DNA from: Campylobacterota bacterium
Lineage (GTDB): Bacteria; Campylobacterota; Campylobacteria; Campylobacterales; Sulfurovaceae
Direction: 5' to 3'
DNA length: 6,290 nt
Assembly: GCA_015488875.1 (NCBI GenBank)
Contig: WFMX01000117.1
Location: 1-6,290 of the forward strand
Below the pieces are notes generated by a model that saw only the letters and a list, made by a program, of their open reading frames with translations, had not been told where the DNA came from and ran no database searches. Position 1 is the first letter of the stretch, and every line of letters begins with the position of its first letter. Below are positions 1-5,307 of the stretch, piece by piece. Made by a program: the position numbers and the translations under genes.

Positions 1-23
1 CGGCTGTAGCATAACGGTGTTGC

Positions 24-164
24 AGTGTAGCCGAGGTCAGGTTATTCATGATGCATTCCGCTACGCTCCACGCATCACAAATCACCAGACCCCTATCGTT
101 TCTATATATCCAAAAAGTGGAAATAGATGGGGCGAATCTATGGTGCTTTTCGACAGGCTACACT
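24..164. repeat. Long-range 9-bp inverted repeat
   Basis: AGTGTAGCC at 24-32 has its exact reverse complement GGCTACACT at 156-164. The palindrome at 49-77 lies between the arms. A 9-bp direct repeat, AGACCCCTA, occurs at 87-95 and 165-173, its second copy touching the right arm. The combination could be a small non-autonomous element about 140 bp long, but no target-site duplication is evident and 9-bp matches over this distance can arise by chance. Confidence 0.3.
49..77. repeat. REP-like imperfect palindrome
   Basis: TGATGC at 49-54 is answered by GCATCA at 72-77. Read as RNA from the - strand, the arms TGATGCGT and ATGCATCA pair over 8 bp with one G-U wobble around a 13-base loop containing AGCGTAGCG. 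The wording (GATGCGT, GCGTAGCG, GCATC) resembles the widespread REP-type intergenic palindromes often mobilised by RAYT (TnpA_REP) proteins. No RAYT gene is in the window. The hairpin is seen directly; assignment to the REP class is from memory of that motif style. Confidence 0.45.
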
Positions 165-239
165 AGACCCCTAGCACGCTATTTGGACACGATGGCTTTA
201 GCCTCGTCTCTTGTGTAAAAATATATCAATGCTTATTAA

Positions 240-269
240 TTGATAAACTTTATGGTTATATGATATACT
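240..269 (+). promoter_or_regulatory. Sigma70-like promoter of the pseudouridine synthase gene
   Basis: TTGATA at 240-245 (-35) and TATACT at 264-269 (-10) are separated by 18 bp. Transcription would begin near 276, giving a leader of about 27 bases before the ATG at 303. The -10 ends next to the GTG at 270, which argues against using that upstream in-frame GTG as the start. Predicted from consensus match only. Confidence 0.55.
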
Positions 270-293
270 GTGTCATTTGAAAGCACAAACAAT

Positions 294-297
294 GGAG
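294..297 (+). promoter_or_regulatory. Ribosome binding site deciding the start at 303
   Basis: GGAG sits 5 bases before the ATG at 303. The alternative GTG at 270 has no comparable site and lies against the predicted -10 box. Confidence 0.6.
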
Positions 298-302
298 TAT
301 GT

Positions 303-884
303 ATGACAAACCAAACAGAAAATGACTCAAAGATACTGCTAGCTCTCAACAAACCCAAGGGTTACATAGTGACACGATCCGATGAACTTGGGCGAAAAAC
401 GGTCTATGATCTCTTGCCTGATTGGGCTTTTGAGGATGAGTGGATGCCGATAGGGAGATTGGATCTCAAATCCAGAGGTCTTCTACTTTTTACCACTGAT
501 GGCAAAGTCGGCAATATACTCACAAAACCAGGGAACTGCACCAAAGTATATGAGATTTGGGTCAGAGGGCATGTGACAGATGATCATATCGGACAAGCTC
601 TCAAAGGCGTAGACAGCAAATATGGTCTACTCAAAGCCAAGTCAGTCGAAAAGATAGGCTTCGGTGGTGCAAAAACAAAACTCAAAATAGAGATAGATGA
701 GGGGAAAAATCGACATATTCGTAGACTCTTTGGATCTCTAAAAGATCCAAATTTTGGTACACCGCTGAAAGTCTTGAAGCTAGACCGCATAAGTATCGGA
801 AATTTCAAGCTAGATATAGAGCTAGGTGAGTGGCGTTGGTTATCACGGGAGGAGGAGAGCTTACTTATCCGAGATCTTGGATAG
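303..884 (+). CDS. RsuA/RluB/RluE-family pseudouridine synthase, no S4 domain
   Basis: A 193-residue protein that isomerises a specific uridine to pseudouridine in RNA, most likely ribosomal RNA, in the cytoplasm. It opens almost directly with the family strand LLALNKPKGY (12-21). The catalytic motif GRLDLKSRGLLLFTTDG spans 51-67, with Asp54 as the expected nucleophile. KVYEIWVRG (81-89) supplies the conserved Tyr83, and EGKNRHIRRLF (133-143) plus LKLDRISIG (158-166) complete the catalytic fold. The lack of an N-terminal S4 RNA-binding domain and the short length resemble RluE (23S rRNA) more than RsuA or RluB, but the target base cannot be told from sequence, so no symbol is given. The insert SLKDPNFGTP (145-154) after the NRHIRR motif is somewhat longer than I expect for the family. 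The ATG at 303 is preferred over the GTG at 270 because of the GGAG site and promoter position. It converges on the hemL operon with an 8-bp gap. Confidence 0.92.
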   Translation: MTNQTENDSKILLALNKPKGYIVTRSDELGRKTVYDLLPDWAFEDEWMPIGRLDLKSRGLLLFTTDGKVGNILTKPGNCTKVYEIWVRGHVTDDHIGQALKGVDSKYGLLKAKSVEKIGFGGAKTKLKIEIDEGKNRHIRRLFGSLKDPNFGTPLKVLKLDRISIGNFKLDIELGEWRWLSREEESLLIRDLG

Positions 885-892
885 TCATATAT

Positions 893-1474
893 TTATCTAT
901 CTCTCATCAGCAGTATTACCACTATGATAGGTGGGATAGAGAGGGAAAATAGATAAGCGGTGATGTCTAGGTATTGGTGTCTATTGAGATAGAAAAAGCC
1001 CAATATCAGTACCCCATATGCACTCAGTCTATAGATAGAGAGGAAGGCTTTGGAGTCACGGACTACCTGAATAGGTGATCTTCTCTTTGCTTTTTGTTTG
1101 GCTCTCTCATCATTGACTATCTCCACAAATTCATCTTGACTTATCTCATCTTGACTTACTATCTTTTTGCTTCCGACTTCCTGACTTGCAACTTCCTGAC
1201 TCACTTCATCATCATATAACCCATGCGGATCATCTATCTCGTCCAACGGATCTCTTTGTGACTCGTCTAGCACAGTCTGATTTGCCACCCTCTTCTCTAT
1301 CATATTGCGATAGCTTTTCATGGAGGCAAATATGATAAGCGAAGAGCTTAAGAAACCTATCTGAGAGGTGTACAGCCAGTGACGATTGCCCGATATTATA
1401 CAAAATATGATGATACCTATATCTATCGCCAAGAGAGTATTTATGATCTTTACATTAATCTTCGTCATCATCAT
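893..1474 (-). CDS. Unrecognised membrane protein with acidic pentapeptide-repeat loop
   Basis: A 193-residue protein (191 if the third ATG at 1468 is used) that I cannot assign to a named family. Two hydrophobic segments (about 11-27 and 36-52) are followed by a long charged region (about 55-140) and two more hydrophobic segments (about 148-163 and 172-190). The central region is acidic and contains five tandem pentapeptides of the type xSQ(E/D)(V/E) at 91-115, then a basic patch KQKAKRRSP (126-134). It is the last gene of the hemL operon and overlaps the end of the AtpI/AtpZ-like gene by 14-20 bp. The start is ambiguous: ATG ATG ATG at 1474-1466 has AGAGG immediately upstream (6 bases before the third ATG) and AAAAGAGG 10 bases before the first. 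A role linked to the upstream AtpI-like protein or the membrane is only a guess. Coding status is supported by frame length, operon packing and the membrane-protein pattern. Confidence 0.8.
   Translation of the reverse strand: MMMTKINVKIINTLLAIDIGIIIFCIISGNRHWLYTSQIGFLSSSLIIFASMKSYRNMIEKRVANQTVLDESQRDPLDEIDDPHGLYDDEVSQEVASQEVGSKKIVSQDEISQDEFVEIVNDERAKQKAKRRSPIQVVRDSKAFLSIYRLSAYGVLILGFFYLNRHQYLDITAYLFSLSIPPIIVVILLMRDR
1130..1204 (-). repeat. 15-bp tandem repeat encoding pentapeptides
   Basis: Five in-frame 15-bp units encode VSQEV, ASQEV, GSKKI, VSQDE and ISQDE. On the + strand ACTTCCTGACT recurs at 1176 and 1191, and TCATCTTGACTTA recurs at 1131 and 1146, each exactly 15 bp apart. The middle unit (GSKKI) has diverged. 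The array lies in the hydrophilic loop of the membrane protein, where copy-number change would keep the frame. Confidence 0.75.
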
Positions 1475-1748
1475 CCTCTATATACCTCTTTTGGTGTGCA
1501 TACCTAGGATCGTTGGCTAGCTCATCTAGTGAAGCCTTCTGTCGCTTGTAGGCTTTGTAGACATTGAGTATAGCTGCACTCACTCCCCAAAAGACCCCAA
1601 GCCAAAAAAGCCAAGCATATCCAAAAAAGTTTTTCATCAATAGTCCAAGTCCTACACCTAGCAATACAGCCACCACCATAGAGATACCTAGACTCAATCC
1701 ATCTGCTGCCTCGACTACCTTTTTGAGTTTTGGGTCATTGTCATTCAT
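1455..1748 (-). CDS. AtpI/AtpZ-like small membrane protein
   Basis: A 97-residue protein with the layout of the AtpI/AtpZ family: a short charged N-terminus (KLKKVVEAADGLSLG, 7-21), a glycine-rich transmembrane helix (about 18-38, VVAVLLGVGLGLLMK) and a second helix (about 43-63, LFWLGVFWGVSAAILNVYKAYK). It ends in an acidic tail, EDDDDED (91-97). Family members are linked to F-type ATP synthase assembly or Mg/Ca transport, usually at the head of atp operons; here it follows hemL instead, an arrangement I associate with Campylobacterota. Its ATG directly follows the hemL stop (TAG then ATG, no gap), with AGAGAGA inside the hemL end as a weak ribosome site, so translational coupling is likely. 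The GAT-rich codons of the acidic tail double, in another frame, as the start codons of the next gene. Function is inferred from family resemblance only. Confidence 0.8.
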   Translation of the reverse strand: MNDNDPKLKKVVEAADGLSLGISMVVAVLLGVGLGLLMKNFFGYAWLFWLGVFWGVSAAILNVYKAYKRQKASLDELANDPRYAHQKRYIEDDDDED

Positions 1749-3035
1749 CTATATCTCTCTCATCACTCTCTGTGTTATAGATATCACCTCATCTATCATC
1801 TCATCACTCATCGCAGTAGAGATAAAGCCTGTCTCATACGCTGAACAAGCCAGGTAGACTCCACTATCTAGCATACCTCTATGAAATGATGCAAATCTAT
1901 CGCTATCATTCTGCAAAGCATCCTCAAAATTACCCACCTCTTTGTCACTAAAGAAGAAGCCAAACATACTACCTCTGACTGTAGTGGTGAGTGCTATCCC
2001 TGCCTCGTTAGCAGCACTCTCAAACCCACTCATCAATCTAGTAGCTTTCGCCTCTAACTCGTCATATATAGATGGGGTATCTATGAGCTTCTGTAGGGAT
2101 GCCATGCCTGCTGCCATGGCTACTGGGTTGCCACTGAGAGTTCCCGCTTGATATACTGGACCCTCAGGTGAGAGGTGAGACATGATCTCTGCTCTAGCAC
2201 CGAAAGCACCTACAGGCATACCACCGCCTATCACTTTGCCCAATGTGACCATATCTGGCTTAGTGTCAACTATACCTTGTGAGCCTCTGAGTGATGCTCT
2301 AAATCCACTCATCACTTCATCAAAGATAAGCAAAGTACCATGCTCATCACATATCTCCCTAAGCTCTCTCAAAAATTTTTCATCAGCAGGCACTAGCCCC
2401 ATGTTGCCAGCTATTGGCTCTATGATGATACATGCTATGCCATCTACACTATCTTCAAAACATTTGCGAACGCTCTCGATGTTGTTGTATTGTGCTAGAA
2501 GTGTATGCTTGGTGAGGTCAGCTGGTACACCTGGACTACTTGGGTTGCCGAAAGTGACAGCACCACTACCAGCCTGCACAAGCAGTGAGTCACTATGCCC
2601 ATGGTAGCACCCAGTGAACTTGACTATATCATCTCTACCTGTATATCCTCTAGCGAGACGCAAGGCACTCATCACCGCTTCCGTACCAGAGCTGACAAAT
2701 CGCAACTTGTCTATACCATCAAAGAGCGAGACTATAGAACTAGCCAAATCTGTCTCTAGTGTAGTAGGAGCCCCAAAGCTGAGACCTCTCTGCACCGCAT
2801 CTATGACTGCTGATTCGATATCGCTATCTCTATGCCCAAATATGAGTGGACCCCAGCTCTGCACAAAGTCTATGTATCTGTTGCCATCTATATCAAATAG
2901 ATATGCCCCCTCACCTCTCTCTATAAACGGCGGAGTACCACCTACACTAGAGAATGCCCTCACTGGCGAATCAACACCACCAGGGATCACCCTATATGCC
3001 TCTTCAAATGCTTTGATACTATTGTCATAACTCAT
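1749..3035 (-). CDS. hemL: Glutamate-1-semialdehyde 2,1-aminomutase
   Basis: A 428-residue PLP enzyme that converts glutamate-1-semialdehyde to 5-aminolevulinate, the second step of the C5 route to haem and other tetrapyrroles, in the cytoplasm. Seen in the sequence: N-terminal IPGGVDSPVRAF (17-28), the PLP-phosphate region SSGTEAVMSALRLARG (115-130), YHGHSD (144-149), the substrate-gating loop around SSPGVP (166-171), IIIEPIAGNMG (203-213), IFDEVMSGFR (237-246) with PLP-contacting Asp239, and the Schiff-base lysine Lys267 in TLGKVIGGGMPVGAFG (264-279). Length is normal for HemL and no key motif is missing. The start is the ATG at 3035 because AAAAGGA lies 8 bases upstream; an in-frame GTG at 3077 would add 14 residues reading through that site. 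It is the first gene of a three-gene operon with the AtpI/AtpZ-like and repeat-bearing membrane proteins. The C5 pathway fits the proposed phylum. Confidence 0.97.
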   Translation of the reverse strand: MSYDNSIKAFEEAYRVIPGGVDSPVRAFSSVGGTPPFIERGEGAYLFDIDGNRYIDFVQSWGPLIFGHRDSDIESAVIDAVQRGLSFGAPTTLETDLASSIVSLFDGIDKLRFVSSGTEAVMSALRLARGYTGRDDIVKFTGCYHGHSDSLLVQAGSGAVTFGNPSSPGVPADLTKHTLLAQYNNIESVRKCFEDSVDGIACIIIEPIAGNMGLVPADEKFLRELREICDEHGTLLIFDEVMSGFRASLRGSQGIVDTKPDMVTLGKVIGGGMPVGAFGARAEIMSHLSPEGPVYQAGTLSGNPVAMAAGMASLQKLIDTPSIYDELEAKATRLMSGFESAANEAGIALTTTVRGSMFGFFFSDKEVGNFEDALQNDSDRFASFHRGMLDSGVYLACSAYETGFISTAMSDEMIDEVISITQRVMREI

Positions 3036-3043
3036 TATGGATA

Positions 3044-3050
3044 TCCTTTT
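3044..3050 (-). promoter_or_regulatory. Ribosome binding site of hemL
   Basis: AAAAGGA on the - strand, 8 bases before the ATG at 3035. It fixes the hemL start and places the upstream GTG (3077) out of play. TATTAT at 3059-3054 just upstream looks like a -10 box, but it would start the transcript inside or at this site, so it is not called as the promoter. Confidence 0.65.
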
Positions 3051-3210
3051 TGTATAATAACCTCTTGTGCAGTTCACAAAAATATATATTTAGAGTTCTT
3101 CAAAACTCGGAAGTGATACTTCAACTTCACCTTTTGACGAGACTCAAGTCATCCTCCAATAAATTTCGCAAGATATCTACCATATGCAACAACAAACAGA
3201 AGAGGTTCGA

Positions 3211-3239
3211 TTGCGAAAGTATACACTTTTATTTATAAT
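3211..3239 (+). promoter_or_regulatory. Near-consensus sigma70 promoter
   Basis: TTGCGA at 3211-3216 and a perfect TATAAT at 3234-3239 are separated by 17 bp, the best promoter match in the window. Transcription would start near 3246, leaving about 265 bases of leader before the GTG at 3511. It may therefore drive a long 5' leader, a separate small RNA, or both. Confidence 0.6.
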
Positions 3240-3400
3240 AGTTGAGATAATTGCTATCAGAATGGGACATTTTGGAGTCTCTTGGAGGATCGAGGAGTTC
3301 GCAGCCATATCTCCCAATTGGTAGTTTTGCCTTTATGCAGCTCTGTACTAATAGATGTTTATTCATCAGAAATATACCTAGCAATCTCTAAGACTAAAAA

Positions 3401-3409
3401 TGCTATTAT
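3401..3409 (+). promoter_or_regulatory. Extended -10 candidate upstream of the outer-membrane protein gene
   Basis: TGCTATTAT matches the TGnTATAAT extended -10 with one change. Campylobacterota promoters commonly rely on this element without a clear -35, and none is seen here. Transcription from about 3416 would give a leader of roughly 95 bases and would exclude the in-frame ATG at 3400 as a start. Confidence 0.35.
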
Positions 3410-3499
3410 CTGACCTATTTCATGTGCGGTTATTAAATTTTAAACTCATTACTGAGGAACTACATAAGAACACGACTACCAATATGACACAAAATATAC

Positions 3500-3505
3500 G
3501 AGGAG
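3500..3505 (+). promoter_or_regulatory. Ribosome binding site deciding the GTG start at 3511
   Basis: GAGGAG lies 5 bases before GTG 3511. The upstream ATGs at 3400 and 3484 lack such a site and would put a hydrophilic extension in front of the signal peptide. Confidence 0.65.
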
Positions 3506-3510
3506 AAATA

Positions 3511-4167
3511 GTGAAATATAGAGTAAATTTAGCAATATTATTTTTGATATTAGGAAAATCATCTTTTGGAGGTGGAGATGTAGCACCCATAGCAGAAGCA
3601 ATAGTAGAGCCGATAGAAGAACCGACAGTCATGACATCTGCAAATGATAGCGATGGTGTTTATCTCGGTCTTGGGGTATCATCAATGTCCTTAAGAAATG
3701 ATCTAAGTGATGAAGAGTTTTCTGCTACAGGTATCATGCTACAAGCTGGGTATCAATATAATCAATATATAGCTATAGAGGGCAGATATACCAAAAGCAT
3801 TCGAGATCTAAGCTATGATCACGGCAATACAAACAACCCTGATTATAGTGACTATCCTGGCGATTTTAGTAATCTTGCTATATATCTAAAACCGATGTAT
3901 TCATTTGACAATTTTTCACTCTATGCACTACTAGGTTATGGAGAAGTAACACTTACTGATCTTCCTCACCCAAGTCATCCTGGAAGTGCAGATCGAGCTG
4001 AACGAGGGTTTCAATGGGGTCTAGGTACGGCATATACATTTATGGACAATATATCTGTTTTTGCTGATTATGCAAGAGTGTATGATAGTACAGGATTTGA
4101 CTATAGGGCTCAAAATGCTGATATCACTTCTGACCTATGGACACTTGGTGTCTCATATAGATTTTAA
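3511..4167 (+). CDS. Small outer-membrane beta-barrel protein (OmpA-like/porin family)
   Basis: A 218-residue exported protein with a GTG start. Residues 1-20 look like a signal peptide: KYR, a hydrophobic core at 5-15 and SSFGGG at the likely cleavage region. An acidic, proline-containing linker follows (about 24-45). From GVYLGLGVSS (49-58) onward, alternating aromatic/small strands fit an eight-stranded barrel: IMLQAGYQYNQYIAIEGRYT (75-94), LAIYLKPMYSF (122-132), FSLYALLGYGEV (135-146), FQWGLGTAYTF (167-177), ISVFADYARVY (181-191) and LWTLGVSYRF (209-218). The terminal Phe is the usual outer-membrane insertion signal. Likely strand-linking loops rich in Asn, Asp and His (about 101-118 and 150-165) would face outward. 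It heads a tight gene set, 15 bp before the lipoprotein gene. No ligand or channel function can be assigned. Confidence 0.85.
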   Translation: MKYRVNLAILFLILGKSSFGGGDVAPIAEAIVEPIEEPTVMTSANDSDGVYLGLGVSSMSLRNDLSDEEFSATGIMLQAGYQYNQYIAIEGRYTKSIRDLSYDHGNTNNPDYSDYPGDFSNLAIYLKPMYSFDNFSLYALLGYGEVTLTDLPHPSHPGSADRAERGFQWGLGTAYTFMDNISVFADYARVYDSTGFDYRAQNADITSDLWTLGVSYRF

Positions 4168-4182
4168 TCAAGGAACAAAATT

Positions 4183-5295
4183 ATGAAAAACAGAATGATC
4201 AAGCAGATAGTATTGTCTTTTGCACTATTTTTTATGCTGATAGGCTGTGGTGGTGACGGCAAAAATGGTGCTGCTTCGGACTCCAATCTCTTGAGTGAAG
4301 ATTATATCTTCATCGAGCCTATTCCAGAGCCAACTCCCCCTACTCCAGCACCACCTAGCCCTACACCACCAACACCAACGCCACCTGAGCCAACACCTCC
4401 TGACCTAGACAATACCATACCTGTGGCAAATGCAGGTCAAAATAGAGATGGTGTAAATGTTGGTGATACTATTATCCTAGATGGAAGTAGTAGCTATGAT
4501 GCCGATGATGATTCATTGACCTACAAGTGGAGTATAGTAGAAAAACCAGTTGGAAGCCTCACCACCCTCTCAGATACTAGTAGCATAAATCCATCTTTTA
4601 TCACAGATGCAACAGGACATTATATAGTAGAACTTACTGTCAATGATGGCAAAGCAAATAGCCCTGCTGATTCTATTATTGTCGCAGTAAATGTCCCTCT
4701 CCCCCAAAATACTCCACCAACAGCGGTTGCAAAAGGCTCCCAGACAGTCGTAGTAAAATGGGGTGAAAAGCATGAAGCTATATTGGATAGTAGTGAAAGT
4801 TTCGATGATGGACTTATCAATCCTCTAACTTATAGTTGGCAATCTGGACCATACATAGTCAATGCTCCGACTGTTCGTGCTACACCAAGTTGCACGGATG
4901 ATTGGAAGCGGTGTTACAATGCTGACAAAAGACCAATTTGTTCTTTTGTTATCACACTAACTGTATTTGATGGCGAGTTTTATGATACTGACACTACAAA
5001 CCTAACCGTAGATTACTCTGAGTGTGATATCGTAGTGCCAGATAGTATTCACCTCGATCCAGCATATACACAAATCATACCTATAACAAAACATAAAACA
5101 TATAAACTTTGGGGATACTACAAAGATGGTGTGACCAAGGATATCACAAAAGATGCCATATTTAGTACTTCGGATACAAGTATCGCTACGATCGATTCAA
5201 ATGGCAAGGTGACAGGTGTCTCAAAAGGTGATGTCCTCATCATAGCAGACTATGCAGGTCAAAGAGATACTGCACCTTTAACGGTTACAGATTAA
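4183..5295 (+). CDS. Surface lipoprotein with Pro-rich stalk, two PKD-like domains and a Big_2 domain
   Basis: A 370-residue predicted lipoprotein. A basic N-terminus and hydrophobic core (residues 8-20) lead to the lipobox L19-I20-G21-C22, so Cys22 would be lipidated; the following GGDG carries no inner-membrane-retention Asp at +2. A Thr/Pro stalk with PTPP-type repeats spans 46-73. The first PKD-like domain is about 80-170, with DGSSSYDADDDSLTYKW (100-116) and VNDG (153-156). The second is about 179-277, with LDSSESFDDG (201-210), LTYSW (215-219) and VFDG (261-264). A C-terminal Big_2 Ig-like domain covers about 286-369, with IATIDSNGKVTGVSKGDVLI (334-353). Cys237, Cys244, Cys253 and Cys281 cluster in or next to the second PKD-like unit and could form disulfides. 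AAGGA stands 8 bases before the ATG. Such chains of Ig folds are typical of adhesins or scaffold proteins, but the partner is unknown. Confidence 0.85.
   Translation: MKNRMIKQIVLSFALFFMLIGCGGDGKNGAASDSNLLSEDYIFIEPIPEPTPPTPAPPSPTPPTPTPPEPTPPDLDNTIPVANAGQNRDGVNVGDTIILDGSSSYDADDDSLTYKWSIVEKPVGSLTTLSDTSSINPSFITDATGHYIVELTVNDGKANSPADSIIVAVNVPLPQNTPPTAVAKGSQTVVVKWGEKHEAILDSSESFDDGLINPLTYSWQSGPYIVNAPTVRATPSCTDDWKRCYNADKRPICSFVITLTVFDGEFYDTDTTNLTVDYSECDIVVPDSIHLDPAYTQIIPITKHKTYKLWGYYKDGVTKDITKDAIFSTSDTSIATIDSNGKVTGVSKGDVLIIADYAGQRDTAPLTVTD
4318..4404 (+). repeat. Proline-rich low-complexity stretch in the lipoprotein gene
   Basis: Codons 46-74 are mostly CCA/CCT/CCC Pro alternating with ACA/ACT/ACG Thr and GAG Glu, giving a degenerate CCNACN/CCACCT repeat. 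This encodes a rigid spacer between the lipid anchor and the PKD-like domains. The repeat is imperfect, so length variation between strains is plausible but unproven. Confidence 0.6.
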
Positions 5296-5307
5296 AAAAG
5301 GAAGAAA

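Larger units (their letters stand above)
1..239. other. Intergenic region with repeat-like structure, no convincing gene
   Basis: No complete gene is visible here. The stretch looks less AT-rich than the genes to its right and carries short inverted and direct repeats (listed separately). On the - strand one frame stays open from 157 down to the left edge (about 52 codons, including the words DAWSVAECI and NNLTSATLQHRYATA). It has no ribosome binding site and no domain I recognise. Its only internal starts are a GTG at 85 and an ATG at 49, so I read it as a repeat-derived open frame or a fragment of a gene beyond the edge, not a supported CDS. Confidence 0.6.
3036..3510. other. Divergent intergenic region between hemL and the envelope genes
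   Basis: This 475-bp gap holds the hemL promoter (- strand, not confidently located) and promoters for the + strand unit. Near hemL there is an AT-rich patch at 3080-3092 and a small inverted repeat, GAGTT (3093-3097) with AACTC (3104-3108), which might be an operator. A near-consensus + strand promoter lies at 3211-3239 and an extended -10 at 3401-3409. Between them, about 3260-3350 looks richer in G and C than its surroundings, with unexplained structure. No tRNA or confident ncRNA was recognised, and the short open frames here lack ribosome sites or protein-like composition. Confidence 0.6.

Noticed and set aside
194..203. Palindrome GGCTTTAGCC as a terminator
   Set aside because: The stem is 4 bp with a 2-base loop and no T-run follows.
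270..302. GTG at 270 as start of the pseudouridine synthase (11 extra residues)
   Set aside because: It abuts the predicted -10 box and would lie upstream of the transcript start; the ATG at 303 has a GGAG site at proper spacing.
885..960. Bidirectional terminator between the convergent genes
   Set aside because: The gap is 8 bp and no strong stem with a T-run was found in it or in the adjoining coding ends.
1564..3030. Several + strand open frames opposite hemL and the AtpI-like gene
   Set aside because: They are antisense to strongly supported genes, are rich in Ser/Pro/Leu as expected from the reverse strand, and show no domain.
3036..3077. GTG at 3077 as start of hemL (14 extra residues)
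   Set aside because: The extension covers the AAAAGGA ribosome site and is not part of the conserved HemL N-terminus, which begins near MSYDNSIKAFEEA.
3050..3238. 62-codon + strand open frame in the central gap
   Set aside because: No ribosome site, no recognisable composition, and it overlaps the hemL leader and the promoter at 3211-3239.
3325..3352. Possible decayed 3' end of 23S rRNA, because GTACTAATAGA appears
   Set aside because: Only about 11 bases match the rRNA tail; the surrounding sequence does not follow the conserved helices, so chance is more likely.
3400..3510. ATG at 3400 or 3484 as start of the outer-membrane protein
   Set aside because: Either would bury the signal peptide behind a hydrophilic extension and lacks a ribosome site; GTG 3511 has GAGGAG 5 bases upstream.
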